Shown piece by piece: positions 18,438 to 29,858 of a stretch of 64,000 nt of DNA (within the stretch, counting starts at the first letter, position 1; every line of letters begins with the position of its first letter). The position numbers and the translations under genes are program-made. The notes below the pieces were generated by a model that was not told the DNA's origin, ran no database searches, and was given only the letters and a program-made list of their open reading frames with translations. Source of the stretch: Pleomorphomonas koreensis DSM 23070 (lineage in GTDB: Bacteria; Pseudomonadota; Alphaproteobacteria; Rhizobiales; Pleomorphomonadaceae); the NCBI RefSeq assembly GCF_000425185.1, contig NZ_AULH01000011.1, forward strand, positions 124,001 to 188,000. The letters are read 5' to 3'.

Positions 18438-20534
18438 TCATTCCGCTGCGATGCTGCGCCCGGAGCGGGCAAGCGCCGAGCACTCGGCCATCACCTTGGA
18501 GGCGCGGGCGATCGGATTGGTGAGGTAGAAGTCGGCGACCACCGGCAGGAAGGGCTCGGGCCGCACGATGCCGCCGAGCGCCGCAAGGCCGGCCACCGCC
18601 GACGGGTCGGCCGCCGGGATCGTGTCGATCGCCGCGAACGCCGGATGCGCGGCATAGAGTTTCGCCCGGAGCTGGGCGAGGCTGTCGAACGGCAGCCGGC
18701 GGCCGAGCACCTCCGACAGCGCCCTCAGGATCGCCCAATCCTCGCGGGCCTCGCCCGGCGGGAAGGCGGCGCGATTGCCCATCTGCACCCGGCCCTCGGT
18801 GTTGACGAAGGTGCCGGATTTCTCGGTGTAGGCGGCGCCCGGCAGGATGACGTCGGCGCGGTGGGCACCGGTGTCGCCGTGGCTGCCGATGTAGACGACG
18901 AAGGTGTCCGGCCCGAGATGCTGGGCGCCGAACTCGTCGGCGCCGAGCAGGAACAGCACGTCGAGTTCGCCCTTCTCGGAGGCGTCGATCATGCCGGCGA
19001 CGTCGCGGCCGCCCTCGCCCGGCACGAGGCCGAGGTCGAGCGCGCCGACGCGCGAGGCGGCGGTGTGCAGCACCGAGAAGCCGTTCCAGCCGTCGGTGAC
19101 GGCGCCGACCTCGGTGGCGACCTTGGCGGCGAGCGACAGCAGCGCCAGGCCGTCGCGGCGGACCAGCGCGCCCTGCCCGACGATGATCAGCGGCTTCTGA
19201 GCCGCCTTCAGCGCGTCGAGCGCGGCGGCGTCGAGCTGCTGGAGCGCCGCCGGGTCGTTGCCGAGGTGGACGTGCGGATAGGTGAGATCGACCGGCGCGC
19301 CGATGGTGAAAATCGGCAGCTTGCCGCCGGCCGCCCGCCAGCGCTTGCGGATGCGGGCGTTCATCACCGACGCCTCGTGGCGCGGATCGGCGCCGATCAT
19401 CAGGATGGCGTCCGCCTCCTCGATGCCGGCGATGCTGGCGTTGAAGACGTAGGAGGCGCGGCCGAACTTCGGATGCAGCGCGGTGCCGTCCTGCCGGCCG
19501 TCGACCGAGGCGACGCCGAGCGCCGCCATCAGCTCGCGCAGCGCGAACATCTCCTCCACCGAGGCGAGGTCGCCGGCGATGGCGCCGATGCGGTCGGGCG
19601 CCGTCGACGAGACGCGGGTGGCGATCGCCGTGAAGGCGTCCTGCCAGGACGCGGCCCGGAAGCGGCCGTCGACCTTGACGTAGGGCCGGTCAAGGCGCTG
19701 CGTGCGGAGGCCGTCCCAGATGAAGCGGGTCTTGTCGGAAATCCACTCCTCGTTGACCGCCTCGTTGAGGCGCGGCAGCACGCGCATCACCTCGCGGCCG
19801 CGCGCGTCGACGCGGACGGCCGAACCGACGGCATCCATCACGTCGATGGATTCGGTCTTGGTCAGCTCCCACGGCCGGGCCTGGAAGGCATAGGGCTTGG
19901 AGGTCAGCGCACCGACCGGGCAGAGGTCGATGACGTTGCCCTGCAACTCCGACGACAGCGCCTTTTCGAGATAGCTGGTGATCTCGGCGTCCTCGCCGCG
20001 CGAGATCAGGCCCATCTCGGCGATGCCGGCCACTTCCGTGGTGAAACGGACGCAGCGCGTGCAATGGATGCAGCGGTTCATCGACGTCTTGATCAGCGGC
20101 CCGAGATACTTGTCCTCGACGGCGCGCTTGTTCTCGAAGAAGCGCGAGCCGGAGACGCCGTAGGCCATCGCCTGGTCCTGGAGATCGCACTCGCCGCCCT
20201 GGTCGCAGATCGGGCAGTCGAGCGGATGGTTGATCAGCAGGAACTCCATCACGCCCTCGCGGGCCTTCTTGACCATCGGCGAGTTGGTCAGCACCACCGG
20301 CGGCTCGCCGTTGGGGCCGGGCCTGAGGTCGCGCACGTTCATGCCGCAGGAAGCGGTCGGCTTCGGCGGGCCGCCCTTCACCTCAACGAGGCACATGCGA
20401 CAGTTGCCGGCGACCGACAGGCGTTCGTGGAAACAGAAGCGCGGGATCTCGGCGCCGGCCGCTTCGCAGGCCTGCAAGAGCGTCAGCTCCGGAGCCACAT
20501 CGACCTCGATCCCGTCGACGATCAGTTTTGCCAT
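18438..20534 (-). CDS. nuoG: NADH-quinone oxidoreductase subunit G
   Basis: A 698-aa peripheral-arm subunit with an N-terminal 2Fe-2S ferredoxin domain ([15 protein letters not shown]), the His-Cys 4Fe-4S site ([18 protein letters not shown]), a further 4Fe-4S site around CIHCTRC, and a C-terminal molybdopterin-oxidoreductase-like domain without cofactor. It carries electrons between NuoE/F and NuoI. The ATG at 20534 begins [13 protein letters not shown], the standard N-terminus; 21 upstream in-frame codons are not conserved. Confidence 0.96.
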   Translation of the reverse strand: MAKLIVDGIEVDVAPELTLLQACEAAGAEIPRFCFHERLSVAGNCRMCLVEVKGGPPKPTASCGMNVRDLRPGPNGEPPVVLTNSPMVKKAREGVMEFLLINHPLDCPICDQGGECDLQDQAMAYGVSGSRFFENKRAVEDKYLGPLIKTSMNRCIHCTRCVRFTTEVAGIAEMGLISRGEDAEITSYLEKALSSELQGNVIDLCPVGALTSKPYAFQARPWELTKTESIDVMDAVGSAVRVDARGREVMRVLPRLNEAVNEEWISDKTRFIWDGLRTQRLDRPYVKVDGRFRAASWQDAFTAIATRVSSTAPDRIGAIAGDLASVEEMFALRELMAALGVASVDGRQDGTALHPKFGRASYVFNASIAGIEEADAILMIGADPRHEASVMNARIRKRWRAAGGKLPIFTIGAPVDLTYPHVHLGNDPAALQQLDAAALDALKAAQKPLIIVGQGALVRRDGLALLSLAAKVATEVGAVTDGWNGFSVLHTAASRVGALDLGLVPGEGGRDVAGMIDASEKGELDVLFLLGADEFGAQHLGPDTFVVYIGSHGDTGAHRADVILPGAAYTEKSGTFVNTEGRVQMGNRAAFPPGEAREDWAILRALSEVLGRRLPFDSLAQLRAKLYAAHPAFAAIDTIPAADPSAVAGLAALGGIVRPEPFLPVVADFYLTNPIARASKVMAECSALARSGRSIAAE

Positions 20535-20607
20535 GTCGACCCAACCCTTGCTGGAGCGGCGCCATTCCTGCGGCGGCCGCCCGTCAATCCCGTTCAAACC
20601 CGGCCGC

Positions 20608-21897
<1,290 letters not shown>

Positions 21898-21927
21898 GAC
21901 TGAGGTTCCCAGGTCTTCAGTTCAATC

Positions 21928-23007
21928 TCAGACGGGCTTGTCGCCGCCCTTGTCGGACGGCCGCCAGCCGGTCGACAGCTTGGCGCACTGGTCGATCCAC
22001 TTGTCGCGGAGAGCGCGGCCACGGAAGCTGCCGAGATGCTGGTCGACCCATCTGAGGTTCATTTCGTTCCAGCCGGCGATCTGGTCGAAGTGGTAGACGC
22101 CGAGCTTGTGCAGAAGCTCTTCGAGCTTCGAGCCGACGCCCCAGATCAGCTTGAGGTCGTCGGGCCTGCCGTCGCGCGCCGCTTCGAGCAGCGTCGGCTT
22201 GTACTGGTCCGGCACCTTCTCGGCGTCGGCCTGCCCCTGCGCCTCTACCACCTTGGGGATCGGCTTTTCGGCCGCCGGCTTGGCGTCGGCGGCCGGCGCG
22301 GCAGCTGGGGCCGGCGCGGCAGCTGGGGCCGGAGCGGCGGCGGGTGCCGGCGTCAGCTCCTCGCGGTCGAAGGCGCGATACTTGCCGATCACCGAGCCAT
22401 CATAGAGGGCGAGGTCGGTGAGCGCCGTATCGCCGCCCTCGGGCGCCGAGAAGAAGCGGCCGTTCTGCGGGCCGGGCGGCGGCGGATTGCCGGCGGCGAG
22501 GCCGTCGATCAGCGCGTTGAAGGTCTCGGCGGTCAGGTCCTCGTAGGTGTCCTTGCCGACGGTGACCATCGGCGCGTTGACGCAGGCGCCGGCGCACTCG
22601 ACCTCCTCCCAGGAGAAGGCGCCGTCCTCGGACAGCTCGAAGGGATGGGCGGCGAGGCGGTTCTTGCAGATGGCGATGATGTCGCCGGCGCCGCGCAGCC
22701 GGCAGGGCGTGGTGCCGCAGACCTGGATATGCGCCTTGCGGCCGACCGGGGAAAGCTGGAACTGCGTGTAGAAGGTGGCGACCTCCAGCACGCGGATCTC
22801 GGGCATGTCCAGGAGCCTGGCCACCGCCTCGATGCAGGGCTGGGTGATCCAGCCTTCCTGATCCTGGGCGACCATCAGCACCGGGATCACCGCCGAGGCC
22901 TGACGGCCCTCGGGATAGCGGGCGATCACCTTCCGCACATAGGCGGCGTTGTCCTCGGTGAAGGCGAAGCTTTCCGGCTGTTCGGGATGAAGACGACGGA
23001 CGGACAT
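21928..23007 (-). CDS. nuoE: NADH-quinone oxidoreductase subunit E with C-terminal extension
   Basis: A 359-aa protein. Residues 1-190 are the normal thioredoxin-like 2Fe-2S subunit, with ligands in CGTTPC and CAGAC. A long extension follows: an Ala/Pro-rich linker (repeated APAAAP, from near-perfect 18-bp DNA repeats around 22300-22340) and a C-terminal domain of about 70 residues with [20 protein letters not shown], which resembles a helix-hairpin-helix fold. Typical NuoE is about 165-200 aa. Similar extensions occur in other Hyphomicrobiales. The start overlaps the nuoD stop as TGATG. Confidence 0.94.
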   Translation of the reverse strand: MSVRRLHPEQPESFAFTEDNAAYVRKVIARYPEGRQASAVIPVLMVAQDQEGWITQPCIEAVARLLDMPEIRVLEVATFYTQFQLSPVGRKAHIQVCGTTPCRLRGAGDIIAICKNRLAAHPFELSEDGAFSWEEVECAGACVNAPMVTVGKDTYEDLTAETFNALIDGLAAGNPPPPGPQNGRFFSAPEGGDTALTDLALYDGSVIGKYRAFDREELTPAPAAAPAPAAAPAPAAAPAADAKPAAEKPIPKVVEAQGQADAEKVPDQYKPTLLEAARDGRPDDLKLIWGVGSKLEELLHKLGVYHFDQIAGWNEMNLRWVDQHLGSFRGRALRDKWIDQCAKLSTGWRPSDKGGDKPV

Positions 23008-24191
23008 CAGCGATCCACCTCACCAAACACGATGTCGATCGAGCCGAGCACCGCCGACACGTCGGCCAGGAGGTGGCCGCGACAGAGGAAATCCATGGCC
23101 TGGAGATGGGCGAAGCCGGGGGCGCGGATCTTGACGCGATAGGGCTTGTTGGTGCCGTCCGACACCAGGTAGACGCCGAACTCGCCCTTCGGCGCCTCGA
23201 CGGCGGCGTAGACCTCGCCCTCCGGCACGCGGAAGCCCTCGGTGTAGAGCTTGAAGTGATGGATCAGCGCTTCCATCGAGCGCTTCATCTCGGCCCGGCG
23301 CGGCGGCGCGTACTTGCCCTGCAAGGTCATCACCGGCCCCTTCTCGACCTTCAGGAGGTCGATGCACTGGCGCATGATCCGGATCGACTGCCGCATCTCC
23401 TCCATGCGGATGTGATAGCGGTCGTAGCAGTCGCCGTTCTTGCCGACGGGGATGTCGAAGTCGAGTTCGCCGTAGATCTCGTAGGGCTGCGACTTCCGGA
23501 GGTCCCAGGCGGCGCCGGAGCCGCGCACCATCACGCCGGAGAAGCCCCACTTCCAGGCGTCTTCCAGGCTGACGATGCCAATGTCGACGTTGCGCTGCTT
23601 GAAGATGCGGTTCTCGGAGAGAAGCGCATCGAGGTCGGCGACGGTCTTCAGGAAGGGATCACACCACGCCTCGATGTCGGCGACGAGCTGGTCCGGCAGG
23701 TCCTGGTGGACGCCGCCCGGACGGAAATAGGCGGCGTGCATCCGCGAGCCGGAGGCGCGCTCGTAGAAGATCATCAGCTTCTCGCGCTCCTCGAAGCCCC
23801 AGAGCGGCGGCGTCAGGGCGCCGACGTCCATCGCCTGGGTCGTCACGTTGAGCATGTGCGACAGGATGCGGCCGATCTCCGAATAGAGCACGCGGATGAT
23901 CTGCGCCCGGCGTGGCACGACGATGCCGGCCAGCCGCTCGACGGCCAGGCAATAGGCGTGCTCCTGGTTCATCGGCGCGACATAGTCGAGGCGGTCGAAA
24001 TACGGCAGGCCCTGCAAGTAGGTGCGGGCCTCGATCAGCTTCTCGGTGCCGCGGTGCAGCAGGCCGATGTGCGGATCGACGCGCTCGACCACCTCGCCGT
24101 CCAGCTCCAGCACCAGGCGTAGCACGCCGTGCGCCGACGGATGCTCCGGGCCGAAGTTGATGTTGAAGTTTCTGACCTGGGCTTCAGCCAT
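23007..24191 (-). CDS. nuoD: NADH-quinone oxidoreductase subunit D
   Basis: A 394-aa 49-kDa-type subunit that forms the quinone-binding site with NuoB. It starts [20 protein letters not shown], and [12 protein letters not shown] carries the quinone-pocket histidine. [11 protein letters not shown] and the terminal DIVFGEVDR are family hallmarks. It follows nuoC by 12 bp and overlaps nuoE by one base. Confidence 0.97.
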   Translation of the reverse strand: MAEAQVRNFNINFGPEHPSAHGVLRLVLELDGEVVERVDPHIGLLHRGTEKLIEARTYLQGLPYFDRLDYVAPMNQEHAYCLAVERLAGIVVPRRAQIIRVLYSEIGRILSHMLNVTTQAMDVGALTPPLWGFEEREKLMIFYERASGSRMHAAYFRPGGVHQDLPDQLVADIEAWCDPFLKTVADLDALLSENRIFKQRNVDIGIVSLEDAWKWGFSGVMVRGSGAAWDLRKSQPYEIYGELDFDIPVGKNGDCYDRYHIRMEEMRQSIRIMRQCIDLLKVEKGPVMTLQGKYAPPRRAEMKRSMEALIHHFKLYTEGFRVPEGEVYAAVEAPKGEFGVYLVSDGTNKPYRVKIRAPGFAHLQAMDFLCRGHLLADVSAVLGSIDIVFGEVDR

Positions 24192-24203
24192 CGATCACGC
24201 GCC

Positions 24204-24857
24204 TCAGCTCGTCTTGGCCTTCTCGTCGCCCGGCAGCACGTAGGTCGTGCCTTCCCAGGGCGACAGGAAGTCGAAATTGCGGAATTCCTGATTGAGCCGG
24301 ACCGGCTCGTAGACGACGCGCTTCTGGGCGTCGTCGTAACGCACCTCGACGTAGCCGGTCATCGGGAAGTCCTTGCGGAGCGGGTGGCCGTCGAAGCCGT
24401 AGTCGGTCAAGAGGCGACGCAGCTCCGGATGGCCGGTGAACAGGATGCCGAGCATGTCGTAGGCCTCGCGCTCGAACCACTGCGCGCCGGGGAAGACGCC
24501 GGAGATCGACGGCACCGGCGTATCCTCGTCGGTGGTCACCTTGAGGCGCAGCCGGGCGTTCCGGCTCGGCGACAGCAGGTGGTAGACGACGTCGAAGCGC
24601 TCGGCCCGCTCGGGATAGTCGACGCCGCAGACGTCGACGATATTGATGAAAGCGAGTTCCGGCGCGTCGCGCAGCCGCTTCATCACCTCGACGATGGCGT
24701 CGCGCGGCACGACGGCCGTCACCTCGCCATAGGCGACCGCGACTTCCAGCGCGTCGGGGCCGAGGACGGCGGCGACGGCGGCGGCCAGGGCGTCGATCGG
24801 CGTGACGACCGGCTCAGCGGCCGGTTCGGCGGTCGGTTGGTTCGGGGCTTCGCTCAT
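24204..24857 (-). CDS. nuoC: NADH-quinone oxidoreductase subunit C
   Basis: A 217-aa 30-kDa-type peripheral subunit linking NuoD to the rest of the arm. The conserved block [21 protein letters not shown] is followed by [16 protein letters not shown]. The N-terminal 20 residues are an Ala/Pro/Glu-rich tail. It is separate from nuoD, as in most alphaproteobacteria, rather than fused as in E. coli. Confidence 0.96.
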   Translation of the reverse strand: MSEAPNQPTAEPAAEPVVTPIDALAAAVAAVLGPDALEVAVAYGEVTAVVPRDAIVEVMKRLRDAPELAFINIVDVCGVDYPERAERFDVVYHLLSPSRNARLRLKVTTDEDTPVPSISGVFPGAQWFEREAYDMLGILFTGHPELRRLLTDYGFDGHPLRKDFPMTGYVEVRYDDAQKRVVYEPVRLNQEFRNFDFLSPWEGTTYVLPGDEKAKTS

Positions 24858-24878
24858 GTCTCACCCAGCCTCGTTCAC

Positions 24879-25457
24879 TCAGCGCTCGATGGTGCCGGTG
24901 CGCCGGATCTTCTTCTGGAGAAGCAGCACGCCATAGAGCAGCGCCTCGGCGGTCGGCGGACAGCCGGGCACGTAGATGTCGACCGGCACCACGCGGTCGC
25001 AGCCGCGCACCACCGCGTAGGAATAGTGGTAGTAGCCGCCGCCGTTGGCGCAGGAGCCCATGGAGATGACGTAGCGCGGCTCCGGCATCTGGTCGTAGAC
25101 CTTGCGCAAGGCCGGCGCCATCTTGTTGGTCAGCGTGCCGGCGACGATCATCACGTCCGACTGGCGCGGCGAGGCGCGCGGGGCGAAGCCGAAACGCTCC
25201 ATGTCGTAGCGCGGCATCGACGCCTGCATCATCTCGACGGCGCAGCAGGCGAGGCCGAACTGCATCCACATCAGCGAGCCGGTGCGCGCCCAGTGGATCA
25301 GCTCCTCGGCGGAGGTGAGCAGCCAGCCCTTGTCGGCCAGCTCGTCGTTGACGCCGGTGAAGAAGCCGTCATCCGCTCCCACCGGCTTGCCGGTGCGCGG
25401 ATCGACGATGCCCTTGGGAGCGGGCGACACCAGCGTCTCTCTCGGGCTCAATCCCAT
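24879..25457 (-). CDS. nuoB: NADH-quinone oxidoreductase subunit B
   Basis: A 192-aa subunit carrying the terminal cluster N2. Ligands are visible in [11 protein letters not shown] (tandem cysteines), GSCANGGG and [12 protein letters not shown]. The ATG at 25457 begins [12 protein letters not shown] and overlaps the nuoA stop by 10 bp, so the two are translationally coupled. Confidence 0.96.
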   Translation of the reverse strand: MGLSPRETLVSPAPKGIVDPRTGKPVGADDGFFTGVNDELADKGWLLTSAEELIHWARTGSLMWMQFGLACCAVEMMQASMPRYDMERFGFAPRASPRQSDVMIVAGTLTNKMAPALRKVYDQMPEPRYVISMGSCANGGGYYHYSYAVVRGCDRVVPVDIYVPGCPPTAEALLYGVLLLQKKIRRTGTIER

Positions 25458-25813
25458 TCCAGCGCCCCCTTCTTCCATTCGTAGGCGAAACCGATGGTCA
25501 GCACGGCGAGGAACACCATCATCGACCAGAAGCCGAATAGCCCGACGTGCTTGAAGGCGACCGCCCAGGGAAACAGGAAGGCGACTTCCAGATCGAAGAT
25601 CACGAACAGGATCGACACCAGATAGAAACGCACGTCGAACTTCATGCGGGCGTCGTCGAAGGCGTTGAAGCCGCACTCATAAGCCGACAATTTCTCCGGA
25701 TCGGGATTCTTGAAGGCGATGAGGAACGGCGAGACCAGAAGCGCCAGACCGATGACCAGCGCCACGCCGAGGAAAATGATCACCGGCAGGTAGTCCCGAA
25801 GGAGTTCGTCCAT
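25448..25813 (-). CDS. nuoA: NADH-quinone oxidoreductase subunit A
   Basis: A 121-aa three-helix membrane subunit. [21 protein letters not shown] is the family signature with the loop cysteine. The ATG at 25813 is preferred because GAGGTCACA precedes it and the length is then typical; an ATG at 25828 is also possible. It is the first gene of the nuo operon. The upstream 269 bp separate it from the divergent threonine deaminase gene. Confidence 0.95.
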   Translation of the reverse strand: MDELLRDYLPVIIFLGVALVIGLALLVSPFLIAFKNPDPEKLSAYECGFNAFDDARMKFDVRFYLVSILFVIFDLEVAFLFPWAVAFKHVGLFGFWSMMVFLAVLTIGFAYEWKKGALEWD

Positions 25814-26082
25814 TGTGACCTCGTTCATTCGGACGCAACCCATTTGCGCATCGCGACAATTTGTCGTGGAGTCGCGCCGGGCCGACGAATTGCTTGTGGC
25901 ACGGTTAGCGGATAGACCTTCCTTTCGCAAGGGCGTCGAAGGTCCCTTTCTAAGGTTTATTACGCTCAGGGGTTACCCAGAGAACGACCGTAAATCCTGA
26001 TTTGGAAACGCATGTTTTCTCGAGATGTTCCCCCGCCCTGCTCCCTTTGGCCGGGATGGCGCCGAAAGACGTGGAAAAACAA
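25814..26082. promoter_or_regulatory. Divergent promoter region of nuoA and the threonine deaminase gene
   Basis: About 270 bp with no convincing gene, lower in G+C than its surroundings. It must hold the nuo operon promoter on the minus strand and probably the deaminase promoter on the plus strand. A 13-base perfect palindrome, CGACAA-T-TTGTCG, lies at 25854-25866, 41 bp before the nuoA start. I could not place a confident -35/-10 pair. Confidence 0.5.
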
Positions 26083-27309
26083 ATGCAAGCAGCCGACAAG
26101 CCCATCACCCTCGACCGCATCCGCGCCGCCCGCGAAGCGATCTCCGGTCAGGTGATGCACACTCCATTCCTGCCGGCGCCGCGTCTCAGCCGGCTGACCG
26201 GAGCGGAGGTGCTGGTCAAATACGAGAACCTTCAGGTGACCTCGGCCTTCAAGGAGCGCGGCGCGCTGAACCGCCTGCTCACGCTGTCCGGCGACGAGCG
26301 GCGGCGCGGCGTCATCGCCATGTCGGCCGGCAACCATGCCCAGGCCGTCGCCTACCACGCGGTGCGACTCGGCATCGCGCCGACCATCGTCATGCCGGTG
26401 ACCACGCCGCACGTGAAGGTATCGGCGACGGCCGGCTACGGCGCCCGCGTCGTGCTGGAAGGCGAGACGGTGGCCGAGGCGCAGCTTGCCGCCGAGCGCA
26501 TCGGCGCCGGGGAAAACCTCGTCTTCATCCACCCCTATGACGACGAGGACGTCATCGCCGGCCAGGGCACGCTGGCCATCGAAATGCTGGAAGAGCAGCC
26601 CGATCTCGACGTCATCGCCGTGCCGGTGGGCGGCGGCGGCCTGATCGCCGGCATGGCGACGGCCGCCAAGGCGCTGAAGCCGTCAATCCGTATCGTCGGC
26701 GTCGAGACGCGCATGTATCCGTCGATGTGGGCGGCGGTGAAGGGCATCGACGCCATGGCTGGCGGCGCAACGCTGGCCGAGGGCATCGCCGTCAAGCTGG
26801 CGGGCAGGAAGACGCTGCCGGTGGTGCGCGACCTCGTCGACACCATCGTCCTCGTCGACGAGAGCCACCTCGAACGGGCGGTCAACGCCTACCTGACGCT
26901 GCAGAAGACCATGGCAGAGGGCGCCGGCGCCGCCGGCCTCGCGGCGATGTTCGCCGAGCCCGACCTGTTCCGCGGCCGGAAGGTCGGGCTGGTGCTGTCG
27001 GGCGGCAACATCGACCCGCGCATCCTCGCCTCGATCATGATGCGCGAACTGGCCCGCGAGGAGAAGATCGTCGCCATTCGCCTCGCCATTCCCGACCGGC
27101 CGGGCACGCTCGGCGCCATCACCACGCTGATCGGCGACGCCGGCGGCAACATCCTGGAGGTGTCGCACCGGCGCACGGTGCTGGAGATCCCGGCCAAGGG
27201 CGCCTCGCTCGACATCACGCTCGAGGCGCGCGACGGCCACCATGCCGAGGAGATCATCGCGGCGCTGCGCGCCAAGGGCTACGGCGTCGAGCGGAAATCG
27301 GCGGAATAG
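26083..27309 (+). CDS. ilvA: Threonine ammonia-lyase with ACT domain
   Basis: A 408-aa PLP enzyme converting threonine to 2-oxobutanoate and ammonia. The lysine motif is SAFKERGALNRL, the phosphate/substrate loop is SAGNHAQAVAYHA, and VGGGGLIAGMA is the cofactor glycine loop. A C-terminal ACT domain (IPDRPGTLGAITTLIGDAGG) suggests allosteric control. One ACT domain and this length fit the short IlvA/TdcB-like form common in alphaproteobacteria. The start is uncertain: ATGs at 26002, 26056 and 26083 are in frame, and 26083 gives the usual N-terminus (ITLDRIRAAR) with GGAAA upstream. Whether the role is biosynthetic or catabolic is not decidable here. Confidence 0.88.
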   Translation: MQAADKPITLDRIRAAREAISGQVMHTPFLPAPRLSRLTGAEVLVKYENLQVTSAFKERGALNRLLTLSGDERRRGVIAMSAGNHAQAVAYHAVRLGIAPTIVMPVTTPHVKVSATAGYGARVVLEGETVAEAQLAAERIGAGENLVFIHPYDDEDVIAGQGTLAIEMLEEQPDLDVIAVPVGGGGLIAGMATAAKALKPSIRIVGVETRMYPSMWAAVKGIDAMAGGATLAEGIAVKLAGRKTLPVVRDLVDTIVLVDESHLERAVNAYLTLQKTMAEGAGAAGLAAMFAEPDLFRGRKVGLVLSGGNIDPRILASIMMRELAREEKIVAIRLAIPDRPGTLGAITTLIGDAGGNILEVSHRRTVLEIPAKGASLDITLEARDGHHAEEIIAALRAKGYGVERKSAE

Positions 27310-27389
27310 CCCGGCCGGCGCGGCCATCGGCGCATTGAAGTCGGCGGCGGCGCGCCTATATGCGGCTCATCGTTCCGAGGGAGAACACC

Positions 27390-27863
27390 ATGTCCAACCG
27401 GACCTACGACGCCGCCGACTACATCATCGACGATGGCCGCCTCGCGCCCGGCGCCGTTGCCGGCATCCGCACCCGGCGCATCATCGCCTTCCTGATCGAC
27501 GCGGTGATCATCGCGATCCTGACCTTCGCGGTCGGCGTGCTGGTGTTCTTCCTCGGCATCATCACGCTCGGTCTCGGCTGGATGCTCTATCCGATCCTTT
27601 GGCCGGGCGTGGCGCTGGTCTACAGCGCCTTCTCGCTGGGCGGGCCGCATTCGGCCACCATCGGCATGCGCAGCCAGGGCATCGAAGGCCGTTTCATGGA
27701 CGGCAGCCGCCTCAACCCCGGCATCGCCGCCATCCACGCCGTGCTGTTCTATTTCTCGGTATCGGTGCTGACGCCGCTGGTGCTGCTGGTGTCGCTGTTC
27801 ACGAAGGACAAGCGGCTGCTGCACGACATCGTGCTCGGCATCGTCTTCGTCAACCGGTATTGA
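27390..27863 (+). CDS. RDD family membrane protein
   Basis: A 157-aa protein with three or four membrane helices. The RDD-type motif is TRRIIAFLIDAVIIAILTFAVG (the conserved R..D pair in helix 1), with SLFTKDKRLLHDIVLGIV near the C-terminus. The ATG at 27390 follows GAGGGAGAACACC; a 10-codon longer start is unlikely. RDD proteins are of uncertain function; some act in ion or solute transport. Confidence 0.82.
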   Translation: MSNRTYDAADYIIDDGRLAPGAVAGIRTRRIIAFLIDAVIIAILTFAVGVLVFFLGIITLGLGWMLYPILWPGVALVYSAFSLGGPHSATIGMRSQGIEGRFMDGSRLNPGIAAIHAVLFYFSVSVLTPLVLLVSLFTKDKRLLHDIVLGIVFVNRY

Positions 27864-27978
27864 TTTGTCCCGGCCTCGGACGCCGGTGGCCGCGGGTTCG
27901 CCCTTCCGTTGATCTTGGTATCTCGCCAGAGACGGCGAAAGATGCCAAGATCGGCGGAACAGACCGACACACGGCCCC

Positions 27979-28755
27979 ATGACGCAGCATCCGACCGACG
28001 CACCGCAATTCTTCCTGACCGCGCCGTCCACCTGCCCCTACCTGCCGGGCAAGACGGAGCGGAAGGTGTTCACCCACATGGTGGGCGAGCGCGCCTCGGC
28101 GATGAACTCCATTCTCAGCCACGGCGGCTTCCGGCGCAGCCAGAACATCGCCTACCGCCCGGCCTGCGAGGACTGCCGCGCCTGCCTATCGGTGCGGGTG
28201 CGCGTCGACGACTTCCGGCCCGACAAGAGCCAGCGCCGCAACTATGCCCGCAACGGCTACCTGGTGGGCGCCGAGCTGCCGCCGGCCGCCACCGGCGAGC
28301 AGTATTCGCTGTTCCGCTCCTATCTCGACGCCCGTCACGCCGACGGCGGCATGGTCGACATGACGGTGGGCGATTATGCCGCCATGGTCGAGGAGACGCA
28401 TGTCGACACTATGCTGGTGGAATACCGGCGGCGCGGCATCAACACCTTCCTGTCCGGCATGGGCGACGGCCCGCTGATCGGCGCGGCGCTGACCGACGTG
28501 CTGATCGACGGCCTCTCCATGGTCTATTCCTACTACGAGCCCGACATGCAGCGCGACGGGCTCGGCACCTTCATGATTCTCGACCATATCGAGCGGACGC
28601 GGCGGCGCGGCCTGCCCTATCTCTATCTCGGCTACTGGGTGCACGGTTCGCGCAAGATGGATTACAAGCGCCGCTACAAGCCGCTCGAATACCTGACGTC
28701 CAGCGGCTGGACGATCCTGCCCGACGAGCCATACACGGAAAATGGTATTGCTTGA
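27979..28755 (+). CDS. bpt: Aspartate/glutamate leucyltransferase (leucyl-tRNA--protein transferase, Bpt)
   Basis: A 258-aa enzyme that transfers leucine from Leu-tRNA to proteins with N-terminal Asp or Glu, marking them for ClpS/ClpAP degradation (N-degron pathway). The ATE-type N-terminal cysteine block is [11 protein letters not shown] and [15 protein letters not shown]; the C-terminal GNAT-like part holds [17 protein letters not shown] and [13 protein letters not shown]. Its length matches the bacterial Bpt group. The stop codon overlaps an 18-bp perfect palindrome. Confidence 0.92.
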   Translation: MTQHPTDAPQFFLTAPSTCPYLPGKTERKVFTHMVGERASAMNSILSHGGFRRSQNIAYRPACEDCRACLSVRVRVDDFRPDKSQRRNYARNGYLVGAELPPAATGEQYSLFRSYLDARHADGGMVDMTVGDYAAMVEETHVDTMLVEYRRRGINTFLSGMGDGPLIGAALTDVLIDGLSMVYSYYEPDMQRDGLGTFMILDHIERTRRRGLPYLYLGYWVHGSRKMDYKRRYKPLEYLTSSGWTILPDEPYTENGIA

Positions 28756-28771
28756 CGACGCGCGCGTCGTC
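28754..28771. other. 18-bp perfect palindrome at the bpt stop
   Basis: GACGACGCG followed by CGCGTCGTC, overlapping the bpt stop codon and 42 bp before cysK. It could be a hairpin attenuating read-through or a regulator site for cysK. Confidence 0.35.
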
Positions 28772-28813
28772 GGCTGATGGTGCCGGCCGCAACGTCCGCG
28801 GAGGCGTCTTTTC

Positions 28814-29845
28814 ATGACGGCCAGTATTCTCGACGCCATCGGCAATACGCCGCTGATCCGTCTCAAGCGCGCCTCCGAAGCCACCGGCTGCGACATCCTC
28901 GGCAAGGCCGAGTTCATGAATCCGGGCCAGTCAGTGAAGGATCGGGCCGCCCTCTACATCATCCGCGATGCCATGAAATCCGGCCGGCTGGCGCCCGGCG
29001 GCACCGTCGTCGAGGGCACGGCCGGCAACACCGGCATCGGCCTGACGATGGTCGGCACCGCCCTCGGCCTCAAGACGGTGATCGTCATCCCGGAGACGCA
29101 GTCGCAGGAGAAGAAGGACTATCTGCGCATGGTGGGCGCCGAGCTGGTGGAGGTGCCGGCCGTGCCCTATCGCAACCCCAACAACTACGTGAAGCTGTCG
29201 GGCCGCCTCGCCGAGCAACTGGCGCACAGCGGGCCGAACGGCGCCGTCTGGGCCAACCAGTTCGACAATGTCGCCAACCGGCAGGCCCATATCGAGACGA
29301 CGGCCCGCGAGATCCACGCGCAGACGGGCGGCAGGGTCGACGGCTTCATCTGCGCCGTCGGTTCGGGCGGCACGCTGGCTGGCGTCGGCATCGGCCTCAA
29401 GGCGCTGAAGCGGGACGTCCGGATCGGCCTCGCCGATCCCCATGGCGCCGCGCTCCACAGCTACTATACGACGGGCGAGCTGAAAGCCGAGGGCTCGTCG
29501 ATCACCGAGGGCATCGGCCAGGGCCGCATCACCGCCAACCTCGAAGGTGCGCCGGTCGACTTCGCCTGCCGCATCTCCGACGCCGAAGCGCTGGCCGTGC
29601 TGTTCGACCTCGTCGAGCACGAAGGTCTTTGTCTCGGCGGCTCCTCGGGCATCAATGTGGCCGGCGCCATGGCGCTGGCTCGCGAACTCGGACCGGGACA
29701 CACGATCGTCACCGTGCTTTGCGACGGTGGCGCCCGCTATGCGTCGAAACTCTACAATCCGGCGTTCCTGAGAGCCAAGGGACTGCCGGTGCCGACGTGG
29801 ATGGATGCGCCGGCGAGATTGGAACCGCCCTTCGAGGCGGTCTGA
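28814..29845 (+). CDS. cysK: Cysteine synthase (O-acetylserine sulfhydrylase family)
   Basis: A 343-aa PLP enzyme making cysteine from O-acetylserine and sulfide. The lysine is in NPGQSVKDRAA, the substrate loop is EGTAGNTGIGL, and the phosphate loop is GSGGTLAGVGIGLKA. It is longer than enterobacterial CysK (about 320 aa) and matches the cysteine synthase A subgroup frequent in Hyphomicrobiales. CysM-like or cystathionine-synthase-like activity cannot be excluded. The ATG at 28814 follows GCGGAGGCG. It is followed after 13 bp by alaX and then the sulfurtransferase gene, suggesting a small operon with a sulfur theme. Confidence 0.86.
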   Translation: MTASILDAIGNTPLIRLKRASEATGCDILGKAEFMNPGQSVKDRAALYIIRDAMKSGRLAPGGTVVEGTAGNTGIGLTMVGTALGLKTVIVIPETQSQEKKDYLRMVGAELVEVPAVPYRNPNNYVKLSGRLAEQLAHSGPNGAVWANQFDNVANRQAHIETTAREIHAQTGGRVDGFICAVGSGGTLAGVGIGLKALKRDVRIGLADPHGAALHSYYTTGELKAEGSSITEGIGQGRITANLEGAPVDFACRISDAEALAVLFDLVEHEGLCLGGSSGINVAGAMALARELGPGHTIVTVLCDGGARYASKLYNPAFLRAKGLPVPTWMDAPARLEPPFEAV

Positions 29846-29858
29846 CGGAGGACAAGCG

